Shown here: positions 26,307 to 33,977 of the stretch, piece by piece
Position numbering within the stretch: position 1 is the first letter of the stretch
Layout: each line of letters begins with the position of its first letter
Source of the DNA: Streptomyces sp. NBC_00569
GTDB lineage: Bacteria > Actinomycetota > Actinomycetes > Streptomycetales > Streptomycetaceae
NCBI RefSeq assembly: GCF_036345255.1
Contig: NZ_CP107783.1
Coordinates: 496,001 to 560,000 of the forward strand
DNA length: 64,000 nt
Reading direction: 5' to 3'
Position numbers and translations under genes: made by a program
Notes under the pieces: generated by a model
Told to the model about the DNA's origin: nothing
Database searches by the model: none
What the model saw: the letters and a program-made list of their open reading frames with translations, nothing else

Positions 26307-27221
26307 GTGGACGCCCGGCAACTCGAGTACTTCCTCGCGATCGTGGAGCACGGGGGGTTCAGCAAGGCGGCGGCCGCACTGCACGTCGCGCAGCCCTCCT
26401 TGTCGCAGGCGATGGCGAACCTGGAGTCCGATCTGGGTGTCTCCCTCTTCCACCGGCTGGGCCGTGGCGTGGTGCTCAGTGAGGCCGGCGCCGAGCTCCT
26501 GGAACCCAGCCGGCGGGTTCTACGGGATCTCGATGCCGTGCGTGAGAAGGCGGCAGGACTGTCGGGACTGCACGGCGGGACCGTCGAGATGGCGGTCATG
26601 CCGTCCCCCGGCATCGAACCGCTGACCACACTGGTCCAGCGCTTCACCGAGCTGCACCCCTCGCTGAGGGTCAGCACGCGGGCCGCGTTCACTCCCGATG
26701 AAGCGATCGCTCTCGTACGCAGCGGCGCCTGTGAACTCGGCCTGCTCGGAGCGGCCAGCCCGGTCGACGTCCCGGGGATCGAAGTCCTGCCCGTCGAGGT
26801 CCAACCGTTCGTCGCCGTCTCCGCGCCGGGAGGGGAGATCCAGGACGCCGTCCCCCTGCGCCCGGAGGACCTCGCCGGGCGCAAGCTCATTGCGTCCCGC
26901 CGCGGCAGTCTGATGCGCACCATCGTCGACGACATCACCACCGCCGGAACGGACACGGACATCGTCGCCGTGGTCGACCACCGCACATCGATCCTCCCTC
27001 TCGTCCTGAGCGGTGTGGGCATCGCCGTCCTGCCGGCAGCCTGGACGCGCCTTGCCCGCCGGTGCGGAGCCGCCGTCGCACCCATCGAGCCGACCGCGCA
27101 TCTGCACGTCGCCATGATCAGTCTGCCCGCGCACCTGACCCCAGCCGCCCGCTCGTTCCTGGACCTGACCCGGTCCCTGGCCAGGCAGCGAACCGCCGAG
27201 GACCGCACCGGCCTCGCCTGA
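26307..27221 (+). CDS. LysR-family transcriptional regulator
   Basis: The 304-aa protein starts at GTG 26307 (VDARQLEYFLAIVEHGG) with GGGGAGG 4 bp upstream. The winged HTH covers residues about 1-60 (FSKAAAALHVAQPSLSQAMA, LFHRLGRGVVLSEAGAELL). The remainder is the LysR effector domain (VEMAVMPSPGIEPLTTLVQR, CELGLLGAASP, VLSGVGIAVLPAAW). It sits between the symporter and the TtuC-like dehydrogenase, and the three genes share an operator-like dyad. The effector is probably a dicarboxylate such as tartrate or malate (inference). Confidence 0.93.
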   Translation: MDARQLEYFLAIVEHGGFSKAAAALHVAQPSLSQAMANLESDLGVSLFHRLGRGVVLSEAGAELLEPSRRVLRDLDAVREKAAGLSGLHGGTVEMAVMPSPGIEPLTTLVQRFTELHPSLRVSTRAAFTPDEAIALVRSGACELGLLGAASPVDVPGIEVLPVEVQPFVAVSAPGGEIQDAVPLRPEDLAGRKLIASRRGSLMRTIVDDITTAGTDTDIVAVVDHRTSILPLVLSGVGIAVLPAAWTRLARRCGAAVAPIEPTAHLHVAMISLPAHLTPAARSFLDLTRSLARQRTAEDRTGLA

Positions 27222-27338
27222 TCGGCCGCGGTGCCACCCGGCGGACCACTGTCGGTGGGCCGCCGACCTCACCTGAACGACCCTCGTTCCTCGCGTCGGA
27301 CACCGTCGGGTGGTTCACGCCCCCCTGCTGCCCCACCC

Positions 27339-27353
27339 ATCGGCTGCAGCTAT
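27339..27353 (+). promoter_or_regulatory. LysR-type operator, site 3
   Basis: ATCGGCTGCAGCTAT lies within CCCATCGGCTGCAGCTATGGG, which has outer arms CCCAT/ATGGG. It matches sites 1 and 2 in layout and lies about 105 bp upstream of the dehydrogenase start. Confidence 0.6.
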
Positions 27354-27457
27354 GGGTCGTATCGAAACCAGGTCTTGGACGCGGTGCCGGGCTCCTGTGT
27401 TGACTCGGGGATGTCCAGCCACGCACCCCATGTGCCCGCTCATCGCCGGAGGCCGTT

Positions 27458-28540
27458 GTGACCACACCTCAGATATTCAGGATCGCCGCCATTCCCGCCG
27501 ACGGCGTCGGCGCGGAAGTCGTCGCCGCGGGCCGCGCCGTGCTGGACGCGCTGGCCCAGGACTCGGGCGGCGCCTTCTCCTTCGCCTGGGAGGAGTTCCC
27601 CTGGGGGTGCGACTACTACACCAGGACCGGCAAGATGATCGACGACGACGGCCTCGACCGCCTCAAGGACTTCGACGCCATCTACTTCGGCGCGGTCGGC
27701 TGGCCCACGGTCCCCGACCACATCAGCCTGTGGGGCCTGCGCCTGAAGATCTGCCAGAGCTTCGACCAGTGGGCCAACGTCCGCCCCGTCCACTTCCTGC
27801 CCGGCGTCCAGAGCCCGCTGCGCAAGGCCGACGACACAGACCTCGACTGGGTCGTCGTGCGCGAGAACAGCGAAGGCGAGTACGCCGGTCTGGGCGGACG
27901 CAACCTCGCGGGCCGCGGCCCCGGCGGCGAAGTCGCCGTCCAGTCCGCTCTGTTCACCGAAGTCGGATGCGAACGCATCATGCGCTTCGCCTTCGACCTC
28001 GCCCGCACCCGCGACCGGCGCAAGGTCTCGAGCGTCACCAAGAGCAACGCCCAGCAGTACGGCATGGTCCTCTGGGACGACGTCTTCAAGCGCGTCGCCG
28101 CCGACTATCCCGACGTGGAGACCGAGAGCGTCCTCGTCGACGCCATGTCGGCGAAGTTCGTCCTGCGCCCCGAGGACCTGTCGGTCGTCGTCGCCTCCAA
28201 CCTCAACGCCGACATACTCTCCGACCTCGGCAGCGCGCTGGCGGGCAGCCTCGGACTGGCAGCGAGCGCCAACCTCAACCCCGAGCGCCGCTTCCCCAGC
28301 ATGTTCGAGCCCGTGCACGGCTCGGCGCCGGACATCGCCGGCCAGGGCCTGGCCAACCCGATCGGCGCGGTGGGCAGCGCGGCGCTCATGCTGGACCACT
28401 TCGGCCTGCCCGAACAGGCTGCCCGACTGCACCGAGCCATCGAGGCCACGACCGCGGCGGGCGTCCTGACCTGCGACGTAGGCGGAACCGCAACGACCGA
28501 AGACGTCGTCAAGGCGCTCATCGACGCCCTGAACGACTGA
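27458..28540 (+). CDS. Tartrate dehydrogenase/decarboxylase or D-malate dehydrogenase (TtuC/DmlA)
   Basis: This 360-aa NAD- and Mn-dependent beta-decarboxylating dehydrogenase of the isopropylmalate dehydrogenase family starts at GTG 27458 with CCGGAGG upstream. Seen are IAAIPADGVGAEVVAAGRAV, IYFGAVGWPTVPDHISLWGL, WVVVRENSEGEYAGLGGR, the Lys of SVTKSNAQQYGMVLWDDVF, DAMSAKFVLRP, NLNADILSDLGSALAGSLG and FEPVHGSAPDIAGQG. WGLRLKICQSFDQWANVRP is typical of the TtuC/DmlA subgroup rather than LeuB. Together with the symporter it would let the cell use tartrate or D-malate as carbon source. Confidence 0.9.
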   Translation: MTTPQIFRIAAIPADGVGAEVVAAGRAVLDALAQDSGGAFSFAWEEFPWGCDYYTRTGKMIDDDGLDRLKDFDAIYFGAVGWPTVPDHISLWGLRLKICQSFDQWANVRPVHFLPGVQSPLRKADDTDLDWVVVRENSEGEYAGLGGRNLAGRGPGGEVAVQSALFTEVGCERIMRFAFDLARTRDRRKVSSVTKSNAQQYGMVLWDDVFKRVAADYPDVETESVLVDAMSAKFVLRPEDLSVVVASNLNADILSDLGSALAGSLGLAASANLNPERRFPSMFEPVHGSAPDIAGQGLANPIGAVGSAALMLDHFGLPEQAARLHRAIEATTAAGVLTCDVGGTATTEDVVKALIDALND

Positions 28541-28552
28541 CACCCCGATACC

Positions 28553-28591
28553 GTCCCGGGCCGTTCCATGTTCGCGCCATCGGCCCGGGAC
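28553..28591 (+). terminator. Intrinsic-type hairpin terminator
   Basis: GTCCCGGGCCG-N17-CGGCCCGGGAC is a perfect 11-bp stem starting 12 bp after the dehydrogenase stop. It also lies downstream of the minus-strand small secreted protein gene, so it may serve both directions. Confidence 0.75.
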
Positions 28592-28625
28592 TTCGTGCGT
28601 GTCGGTACGTGCGGCGAACTACGGC

Positions 28626-28826
28626 CTACTGGTAGCAGGGCGAGCCACAGAGCACGGTGACCGTACCCCTCTCCTCAGCCGTCGTGGCCGGGCTGTGGTG
28701 AGCGGGGGCCGCCGGGGACTTGCTGGTCTCCCAAGGCATCGGGGCTGCCATGGCCTGCGGAGCCACAGCGGTGAAGGCTGAAGTGGCCACGAACACGACG
28801 GCAATCACACGCTGGCGCAGGCTCAT
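28626..28826 (-). CDS. Small secreted protein with C-terminal CGSPC
   Basis: The 66-aa product has a clear Sec signal peptide (MSLRQRVIAVVFVATSAFTA then VAPQAMA, cleavage likely before APMPWE). The mature part is about 39 residues, Pro/Ala/His-rich, and ends VTVLCGSPCYQ. Two cysteines three residues apart could form a disulfide. I do not recognise a family. The reading frame has a normal ATG and ends at a stop just beyond the shared hairpin. It could be an exported peptide factor or simply a wall-associated peptide. Confidence 0.55.
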   Translation of the reverse strand: MSLRQRVIAVVFVATSAFTAVAPQAMAAPMPWETSKSPAAPAHHSPATTAEERGTVTVLCGSPCYQ

Positions 28827-29091
28827 CTGGACTCCCTGATCGACCGGTGAGGTTCGGCGGTCGGCGCGCCGCTCGGGCGACGCCGACTGCCAGTCTCGAC
28901 GTATCCGCCACCCAAGTGTCGCGGTTTTCCTCGGAGTTGGCGCATCTCCACATGGTCACCGCGACCGGCAGGCGGCGTTCCATGCCGGCCTGCCGGGCCC
29001 GTCGCAGTCACGCACGGGCCCGGTCCCGGCCGGATTCCGGAGACAGCTCCCGGCGCGGGGCGGTGCCGAAGCAGACGCTCTTCCGGAGTGG
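28827..29091. other. 265-bp intergenic region
   Basis: No gene stands out. It contains the promoter side of the small secreted protein gene (minus) and the 3' flank of the MFS gene (minus). No dyad or repeat was seen. Confidence 0.4.
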
Positions 29092-30429
29092 TCAGCGTCC
29101 CGCGCGCGCCGTGTGGGCCAAGTCCATGTCCGTGGTCTCGGGGGCCAGGAAGTGGGAGACCAGGCCGCCGAGCGCGAGCACCGCCGCGCCGATCAGCAGG
29201 ACGAATCGCGGGCCCACGTGTTCCAGTCCCATCGGCAGCAGGAACGTACCGATCGCCGCACCGACGCGGCTGATGGCCGCGGCGAATCCGACACCCGTGG
29301 TGCGCAGTGCGGTGGGGAAGACCTCCAGCGGATACACCGCCGTCAGCGCGCTGGACGCCGCGTTGAGGAAGATGAAGAACAGGAAGCCGCCCACCACGAC
29401 GGGCGTGACGTCCGGCCACATCGCCACCAGGGCGAGGCAGACCGCGGTGATCCAGAACGGGGGGATCAGGAGCTTGCGGCGGCCGATGCGCTCGACCACG
29501 AGGCAGCCGAGCGTGACGCCCGCGACCGCGGTGAACGCGTAGACGAGGAGTGCGGCGACCGCGTTGTCGCCCATGTTCAGGGCCTCGAACACCTCGCTCC
29601 AGAAGGCGCCGATCGCGAAGTACGGCAGGACGAGGGCCGCCCAGAACGTGCCGGCGAAGACGGTCGCCCGCAGGTGCTTGCGGCTGAACAGCGCCCGGAA
29701 TCCCGCCCGTTCACCGCTGTCGGCGAGTTCGGCGTCCGCGTCGAGCTCGATGCCGTACCGCTCGATGAGCGTTCGGGCCTCCTCGGTGCGGCCCCTGCTG
29801 AGGAGCCAGCGCGCCGACTCCGGTACGCCCCCGCGCAGTGCCAGACAGACGACGGCGATGACCGCGCCGCTGGACAGGGACCAGCGCCAGCCGCCGTCCA
29901 TCTCGGCGAACAGGGCGCCGACCACGGTGGCCAGGGCGTATCCCACGTACCAGCTGATCTCCAGGCCGAGGAGTCGGCCACGGCCCTTGCTGGGCGCGTA
30001 CTCGGACAGCAGGGGTGCGCCCACCGCGTACTCGCCACCGATCGCCAGGCCCATCACCAGGCGGATCAGGAAGAGCTGGGTGCCGTCCGCCACGAAGAAC
30101 TGGGCCACCGAGCTGATCAGGAAGATCAGCATGTCGACCATGAAGACGGGGCGGCGCCCGAAGCGGTCGGCGAGCCAGCCGAAGGCCGGTCCGCCGAAGA
30201 AGATGCCGATCAGCGGCGAGGCTCCGACCAGGCCCTGGGCGACCGTGCCCAGGTGCAGGTCCGCGGTGAGCGCGGTCATGGCCATGCCGATGCCGCCGAT
30301 GACGTAGCCGTCGAGGCCCTGGCCCAACTGGGTCGCGGTCTTCAGGCGGAAGTGCAGCCGGGCCCGGTCGCGAGGGCTGCCCGCCGCGGGCGCGCCTTGG
30401 GGGCGTTGGGAGACAGGCGTCATTGCCAT
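29092..30429 (-). CDS. MFS transporter (metabolite/sugar symporter type)
   Basis: This 445-aa major facilitator has 12 predicted transmembrane segments. Family motifs are GQGLDGYVIGGIGMAMTALT (helix 1), FGWLADRFGRRPVFMVDM (loop 2-3 motif), LAIGGEYAVGAPLLSEYAP and VPESARWLLSRGRTEEAR (central loop), with a second-half VERIGRRKLLIP. These place it in the metabolite:H+ symporter/sugar-transporter branch that carries aromatic acids, shikimate or short organic acids. It lies 40 bp after the aldehyde dehydrogenase gene and is probably cotranscribed with it, so it likely imports that pathway's substrate. Confidence 0.9.
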   Translation of the reverse strand: MAMTPVSQRPQGAPAAGSPRDRARLHFRLKTATQLGQGLDGYVIGGIGMAMTALTADLHLGTVAQGLVGASPLIGIFFGGPAFGWLADRFGRRPVFMVDMLIFLISSVAQFFVADGTQLFLIRLVMGLAIGGEYAVGAPLLSEYAPSKGRGRLLGLEISWYVGYALATVVGALFAEMDGGWRWSLSSGAVIAVVCLALRGGVPESARWLLSRGRTEEARTLIERYGIELDADAELADSGERAGFRALFSRKHLRATVFAGTFWAALVLPYFAIGAFWSEVFEALNMGDNAVAALLVYAFTAVAGVTLGCLVVERIGRRKLLIPPFWITAVCLALVAMWPDVTPVVVGGFLFFIFLNAASSALTAVYPLEVFPTALRTTGVGFAAAISRVGAAIGTFLLPMGLEHVGPRFVLLIGAAVLALGGLVSHFLAPETTDMDLAHTARAGR

Positions 30430-30469
30430 GGGGACTCCGTAGGTTGTGGGGACAGGGGCGGGCCGGGTC

Positions 30470-31975
30470 TCAGTCGGTGGGCCAGTCCAGGGCGACGTAC
30501 TTGGTCTCGAGGAACGCCTCGATTCCCTCGCGGCCTCCCTCTCGGCCGATGCCGGACTGCTTGACGCCGCCGAAGGGGGCCGCCGTGTCGGAGATCAGGC
30601 CACGGTTGAGGCCGACCATGCCGGCCTCCAGGCGCTCGGCGATCCGCAGGCCGCGGGCCAGGTCCCGGGTGTAGACGTACGAGGCGAGGCCGTACGCCGT
30701 GTCGTTGGCGGCGGTGAGCACCTCCTCCTCGTCGGTGAAGGTGACGATGGGGGCGACCGGGCCGAAGACCTCGGTGTGCAGGATCTCGGCGTCGGCGGGG
30801 ACGTCGGTGAGGACGGTGGCCGGGTGGTACCAGCCGCCGTCGACCGGCACCTCACCCTGCGCGGCGATCCGGGCCCCGCGCTGCACGGCGTCCGTGACCA
30901 GGCCGCTGATCCGCTCCACGGCCGTCGGGTTGATCATCGGGCCGAGGGTGACGCCCTCGGCGAGACCGGGCCCGGCCTTGACCGCGCGCATCGCGGCGCC
31001 GAACTTCTCGGTGAACTCGGCGGCCACGTCGGCGTGCACGTAGAACCGGTTGGCCGCGATGCACACCTCGCCCCCGCCGCGCATCTTCGCGTCCATCGCA
31101 CCGCGTACGGCGGCGTCGACGTCGGCGTCGGCCAGTACCACGAAGGGGGCGTTGCCCCCGAGTTCCATCGTCACGTTGACGACGTGGTCGGCGCACTGGC
31201 GCAGCAGCACGCGGCCGGTGGCGGTGGAGCCGGTGAAGGAGAACTTGCGCACGCGCTCGTCGCCCAGCCATGCAGAGACGGTCTCGGGGGCGCGGTCGGT
31301 CGGCAGGACGTTGAGCAGCCCGTCGGGCAGTCCCGCCTCGGCGAGCAGCGCGGCGACGGCCAGCGCGGTCAGAGGTGTCTCGGGGGCCGGCTTGAGCACC
31401 ACGGGGCAGCCGGCGGCGAGGGCCGGGGCGATCTTGCGGGTGGCCATCGCGGCGGGGAAGTTCCACGGCGTGACGAACGCGGTGACGCCGACCGGCTGCT
31501 TGATGACCACGTGGCGGAAGCCGCCGGCCGGTGCCTCGCCGAAGCCCGAGCCGACGCGTACGGCCTCCTCGGCGAACCAGCGGAAGAACTCGGCGGCGTA
31601 GCCGACCTCGGCCTTGGCGTCGCGGTACGCCTTGCCGTTCTCCAGGGTGATGAGCCGGGCGAGGGCGTCGCTGTGCTCGCGCATCAGGCGGAAGGCGCCC
31701 ATGAGGATCTCCGAGCGGCGGCGGGCCGGGGTGCGCCGCCACTGCTCGGCCGCGCCCGAGGCCGCATCCAGGGCGGCGGCCGCGTCGGCGGCCGAGGCGG
31801 CGCCGACCTCGCGGACGACCTCGCCGGTGGCCGGGTCGTACACGGGGTAGGTGCGGCCGTCGGACGCGGCACGCCACTGCCCGCCGATCCACAAGTCCCC
31901 TTCTCCATAAGGAGACTTGACGATGCTCTCGATGTCGTTGGCGAGGGCGGTTTCGGCGGCGGGATCGATGTCCAT
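30470..31975 (-). CDS. NAD(P)-dependent aldehyde dehydrogenase (succinate-semialdehyde type)
   Basis: This 501-aa aldehyde dehydrogenase oxidises an aldehyde to the acid. Seen are FVTPWNFPAAMATRKIAPAL, LKPAPETPLTALA, FTGSTATGRVLL, the general-base Glu in MELGGNAPFVV, the catalytic Cys in GGGEVCIAANRFYVH and EVFGPVAPIVTF, with the closing KQSGIGREGGREGIEAFLET. The overall pattern is closest to succinate-semialdehyde or glutarate-semialdehyde dehydrogenase. It is divergent from nothing directly; an IclR-type dyad lies about 226 bp upstream. It forms a two-gene unit with the MFS transporter. Confidence 0.92.
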   Translation of the reverse strand: MDIDPAAETALANDIESIVKSPYGEGDLWIGGQWRAASDGRTYPVYDPATGEVVREVGAASAADAAAALDAASGAAEQWRRTPARRRSEILMGAFRLMREHSDALARLITLENGKAYRDAKAEVGYAAEFFRWFAEEAVRVGSGFGEAPAGGFRHVVIKQPVGVTAFVTPWNFPAAMATRKIAPALAAGCPVVLKPAPETPLTALAVAALLAEAGLPDGLLNVLPTDRAPETVSAWLGDERVRKFSFTGSTATGRVLLRQCADHVVNVTMELGGNAPFVVLADADVDAAVRGAMDAKMRGGGEVCIAANRFYVHADVAAEFTEKFGAAMRAVKAGPGLAEGVTLGPMINPTAVERISGLVTDAVQRGARIAAQGEVPVDGGWYHPATVLTDVPADAEILHTEVFGPVAPIVTFTDEEEVLTAANDTAYGLASYVYTRDLARGLRIAERLEAGMVGLNRGLISDTAAPFGGVKQSGIGREGGREGIEAFLETKYVALDWPTD

Positions 31976-32200
31976 GGACTGCTCCTAGCACCGGGTCGCG
32001 GGCGCTCAGGGCGCACGGATCCGGCAGGTGGAAGAAAGTGTTGCCAAGCAGACCGGCGGAAAAGGGCGTGCCCAAGGGCAGGCCCGGTGCGGGGCGGGGA
32101 CGTCTCTGGGGTCTCTGTCCGTCGCGCTGGGGCCGGGATGCGAGGAATTTACGGGCCGTCAACCGCCGAGAACAAGGTCTCAGCAGCGATCGAGACGCGA

Positions 32201-32217
32201 GTTGCGCTCAGCGCAAC
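32201..32217 (-). promoter_or_regulatory. IclR-type operator, site 1
   Basis: GTTGCGC-TCA-GCGCAAC is a perfect 17-bp dyad between the IclR gene end and the aldehyde dehydrogenase gene. A second site with the same outer arms is at 33107-33123. Confidence 0.7.
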
Positions 32218-32245
32218 CCCTCCTCGTGCCTGCGTTCACCGCCGC

Positions 32246-33019
32246 CTACGGCCGCGGCTCCCAGCCGAGCTGGGCCGACACCTTGGCCGCGGCGGCCGCG
32301 GCCGCCCGTCCCGCGTGGTCGAGGCGCGCGGCGAAACGCTCGGTGGGCGCGGTGACGTTGAGCGCGGCCACGACCCGGCCGCGGAAGTCACGCACCGCCG
32401 CGGAGACGCCGGCAAGGCCGGGCTCGAACTCCTCGACCTCCCGGGCGAACCCCTCCGCCTCGGCCCGCCGGATGCGGGACCAGAGGTCCGGCACCGACAC
32501 CTCCTCCGTGGCCCCGAACCGCACATACAGCTCGTCCGGGCTGGCGCCCTCCAGGAGCACGGGTCCCGCGGAGGTGGTCCAGGCGGGGCAGCCGCGGCCC
32601 TCCCATTCGCGCAGCCGGTAGGAGTGCCCGGACACCGAGAGCAGGGTGCGCACCTCTCTGTCGTGCAGCACGCACAGGTGAGTGGTCTCCTCCAGGTCCG
32701 CGGCCAGCCGGTGCATGACCGGCCCCGCAACCCGCACGACCCGGCTCTCCGAGGTCCGCGCGACCAGCGAGAACAGCCTCCAGCCGAGCCGGTACTCCAG
32801 GCTGTCGGGGTCCCGCTCGACGATGCCCTCGTCGGCGAGCGCCTTCAGCGCCCGGGACACCTGGCTCTTGTCGCGTCCCACCAGCTGGGCTATTCGCACG
32901 ACGCCGAGACCGCCGGTGCGGTGGGCCTCGGGCGAGCCGAGGGCTTCGAGGAGATCGACGTCGCGGCGTAGGCCATGGCCCTGGCTGCGGACGGACCGGG
33001 GGACGTTGGCTTCGTTCAC
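32246..33019 (-). CDS. IclR-family transcriptional regulator
   Basis: This 257-aa regulator has an N-terminal winged HTH (VVRIAQLVGRDKSQVSRALK, residues about 40-60, then LADEGIVERDPDSLEYRLGW) and the IclR effector-binding domain (LEETTHLCVLHDREVRTLLS, PAWTTSAGPVLLEGA, AAVRDFRGRVVAALNVTAPT). It lies between the aldehyde dehydrogenase/MFS unit and the Fae-homologue unit and is flanked by two near-identical GTTGCG...CGCAAC dyads, so it most likely controls both units. The effector is unknown. Confidence 0.93.
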   Translation of the reverse strand: MNEANVPRSVRSQGHGLRRDVDLLEALGSPEAHRTGGLGVVRIAQLVGRDKSQVSRALKALADEGIVERDPDSLEYRLGWRLFSLVARTSESRVVRVAGPVMHRLAADLEETTHLCVLHDREVRTLLSVSGHSYRLREWEGRGCPAWTTSAGPVLLEGASPDELYVRFGATEEVSVPDLWSRIRRAEAEGFAREVEEFEPGLAGVSAAVRDFRGRVVAALNVTAPTERFAARLDHAGRAAAAAAAKVSAQLGWEPRP

Positions 33020-33347
33020 GCTCGCATCGTAAAGGCGTCGGCCTGCCGGCGAAGTGCCTGGTCAGAGTGTGGTCACGCGGACATCCGAGCGGCAGGGGCG
33101 CGAAGGGTTGCGCGCATCGCAACCCCGGTTTCGATTTCAGGTGCGGGCTTGCACGCCGGACGCGCGGCGACCTAGTTTCGCCGGGCAGCCAACCGAAGGC
33201 GGGGTACGTCCCCACCGGTGCGGCTACATCTCGCGCCGCGGGTCGGCACACCCTTCAACTCGTCAGGCGTGCCCGCCTGCTGGGCCTTACGTGTCCCCGG
33301 CTCGATCCCACCCTGTCCCGCCCTGATCCTCGTACGGGAGCACCTCC
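33020..33347. other. Divergent promoter region of iclR and the Fae-homologue gene
   Basis: There is no gene in these 328 bp. The IclR-type dyad at 33107-33123 lies 88 bp upstream of the iclR start and about 225 bp upstream of the Fae-homologue start. Confidence 0.6.
33107..33123. promoter_or_regulatory. IclR-type operator, site 2
   Basis: GTTGCG-CGCAT-CGCAAC is a 17-bp dyad with the same arms and length as site 1 at 32201-32217. Its position in the divergent promoter region fits control of the Fae-homologue unit and autoregulation. Confidence 0.7.
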
Positions 33348-33896
33348 ATGTCCTTCGCCTCCACCGCCCTCATCGGTGAAGCCTTCGTCGGCGCCGGCGT
33401 CAACGCCGCACACACCAACATCGTCCTCGGCCGCAAGGGCGGTCCGGTCGAGACAGCGTGGGCCACCGCCCTGGCCACGCCCAGTGCGGGGCACGTGCCG
33501 TTCATGACGGTCGTGCGCCCCTCCGTGCCGGTGAAGCCGCTGACGCTGTTCGTCAACAAGGCAGCCGCCGACGGGGAGTTGCACGAGCGTGCCACCTGGG
33601 GTTCGGCCCAGGCGGGTCTCGCGCAGGGAGTCACCGACGCCTTGCTCGACGGCACCGTCCCCGCCGACGAGGCGGACGACCTGCTGATCATCGCCGCGGT
33701 CTGGGTCAACCCGGGCGTCGACGACCTGGACGAGTCCTTCCGCAACCAGCGGGTCGCCGCACACCAGGCTCTGCGCGCCGCCGTCGAGGGCCGGCCGACG
33801 GCCGGGGACGTGATCGACGCGGCGAAGTCCGGTGTCACCAACCCGTTCTACACGCCGACGGCGCAGCAGCTCGCGGACTCCGCGCCCGAGGCCTGA
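33348..33896 (+). CDS. Formaldehyde-activating enzyme (Fae) homologue
   Basis: The 182-aa protein matches the Fae family: ALIGEAFVGAGVNAAHTNIV near residue 8 (conserved GEA-x-VG and the catalytic His), LGRKGGPVETAWATALATPS, GHVPFMTVVRPSVPVKPLTL and FVNKAAADGELHERATWGSA. In methylotrophs Fae (about 170 aa) condenses formaldehyde with tetrahydromethanopterin, a cofactor Streptomyces is not known to make. Here it is IclR-linked and followed by a hydroxyacid dehydrogenase. It may detoxify formaldehyde or another small aldehyde with a different carrier; that is inference. The start is ATG 33348; I saw no strong SD match. Confidence 0.85.
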   Translation: MSFASTALIGEAFVGAGVNAAHTNIVLGRKGGPVETAWATALATPSAGHVPFMTVVRPSVPVKPLTLFVNKAAADGELHERATWGSAQAGLAQGVTDALLDGTVPADEADDLLIIAAVWVNPGVDDLDESFRNQRVAAHQALRAAVEGRPTAGDVIDAAKSGVTNPFYTPTAQQLADSAPEA

Positions 33897-33977
33897 TCAT
33901 CCGCTCAACTCCCCACCCTCGCACCACACTTACGGCATTCCCCTTACCCCCGTACGCCGCTGCAGTAAGGAAAGATC

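Noticed and set aside
27310..28635. Second plus-strand frame parallel to the TtuC-like gene
   Set aside because: Arg/Pro-rich low-complexity translation in another frame of a clearly coding gene.
28847..28985. Possible leader peptide or riboswitch near MWRCANSEENRD
   Set aside because: No conserved secondary structure or gene placement supports it.
28847..29542. Plus-strand ORF across the MFS gene end
   Set aside because: It is mostly antisense to the MFS transporter, with no ribosome site or homology.
30446..32971. 841-codon plus-strand frame over the aldehyde dehydrogenase and iclR genes
   Set aside because: It has repetitive Gly/Arg/Asp composition typical of an antisense frame. The minus-strand genes have full domain matches.
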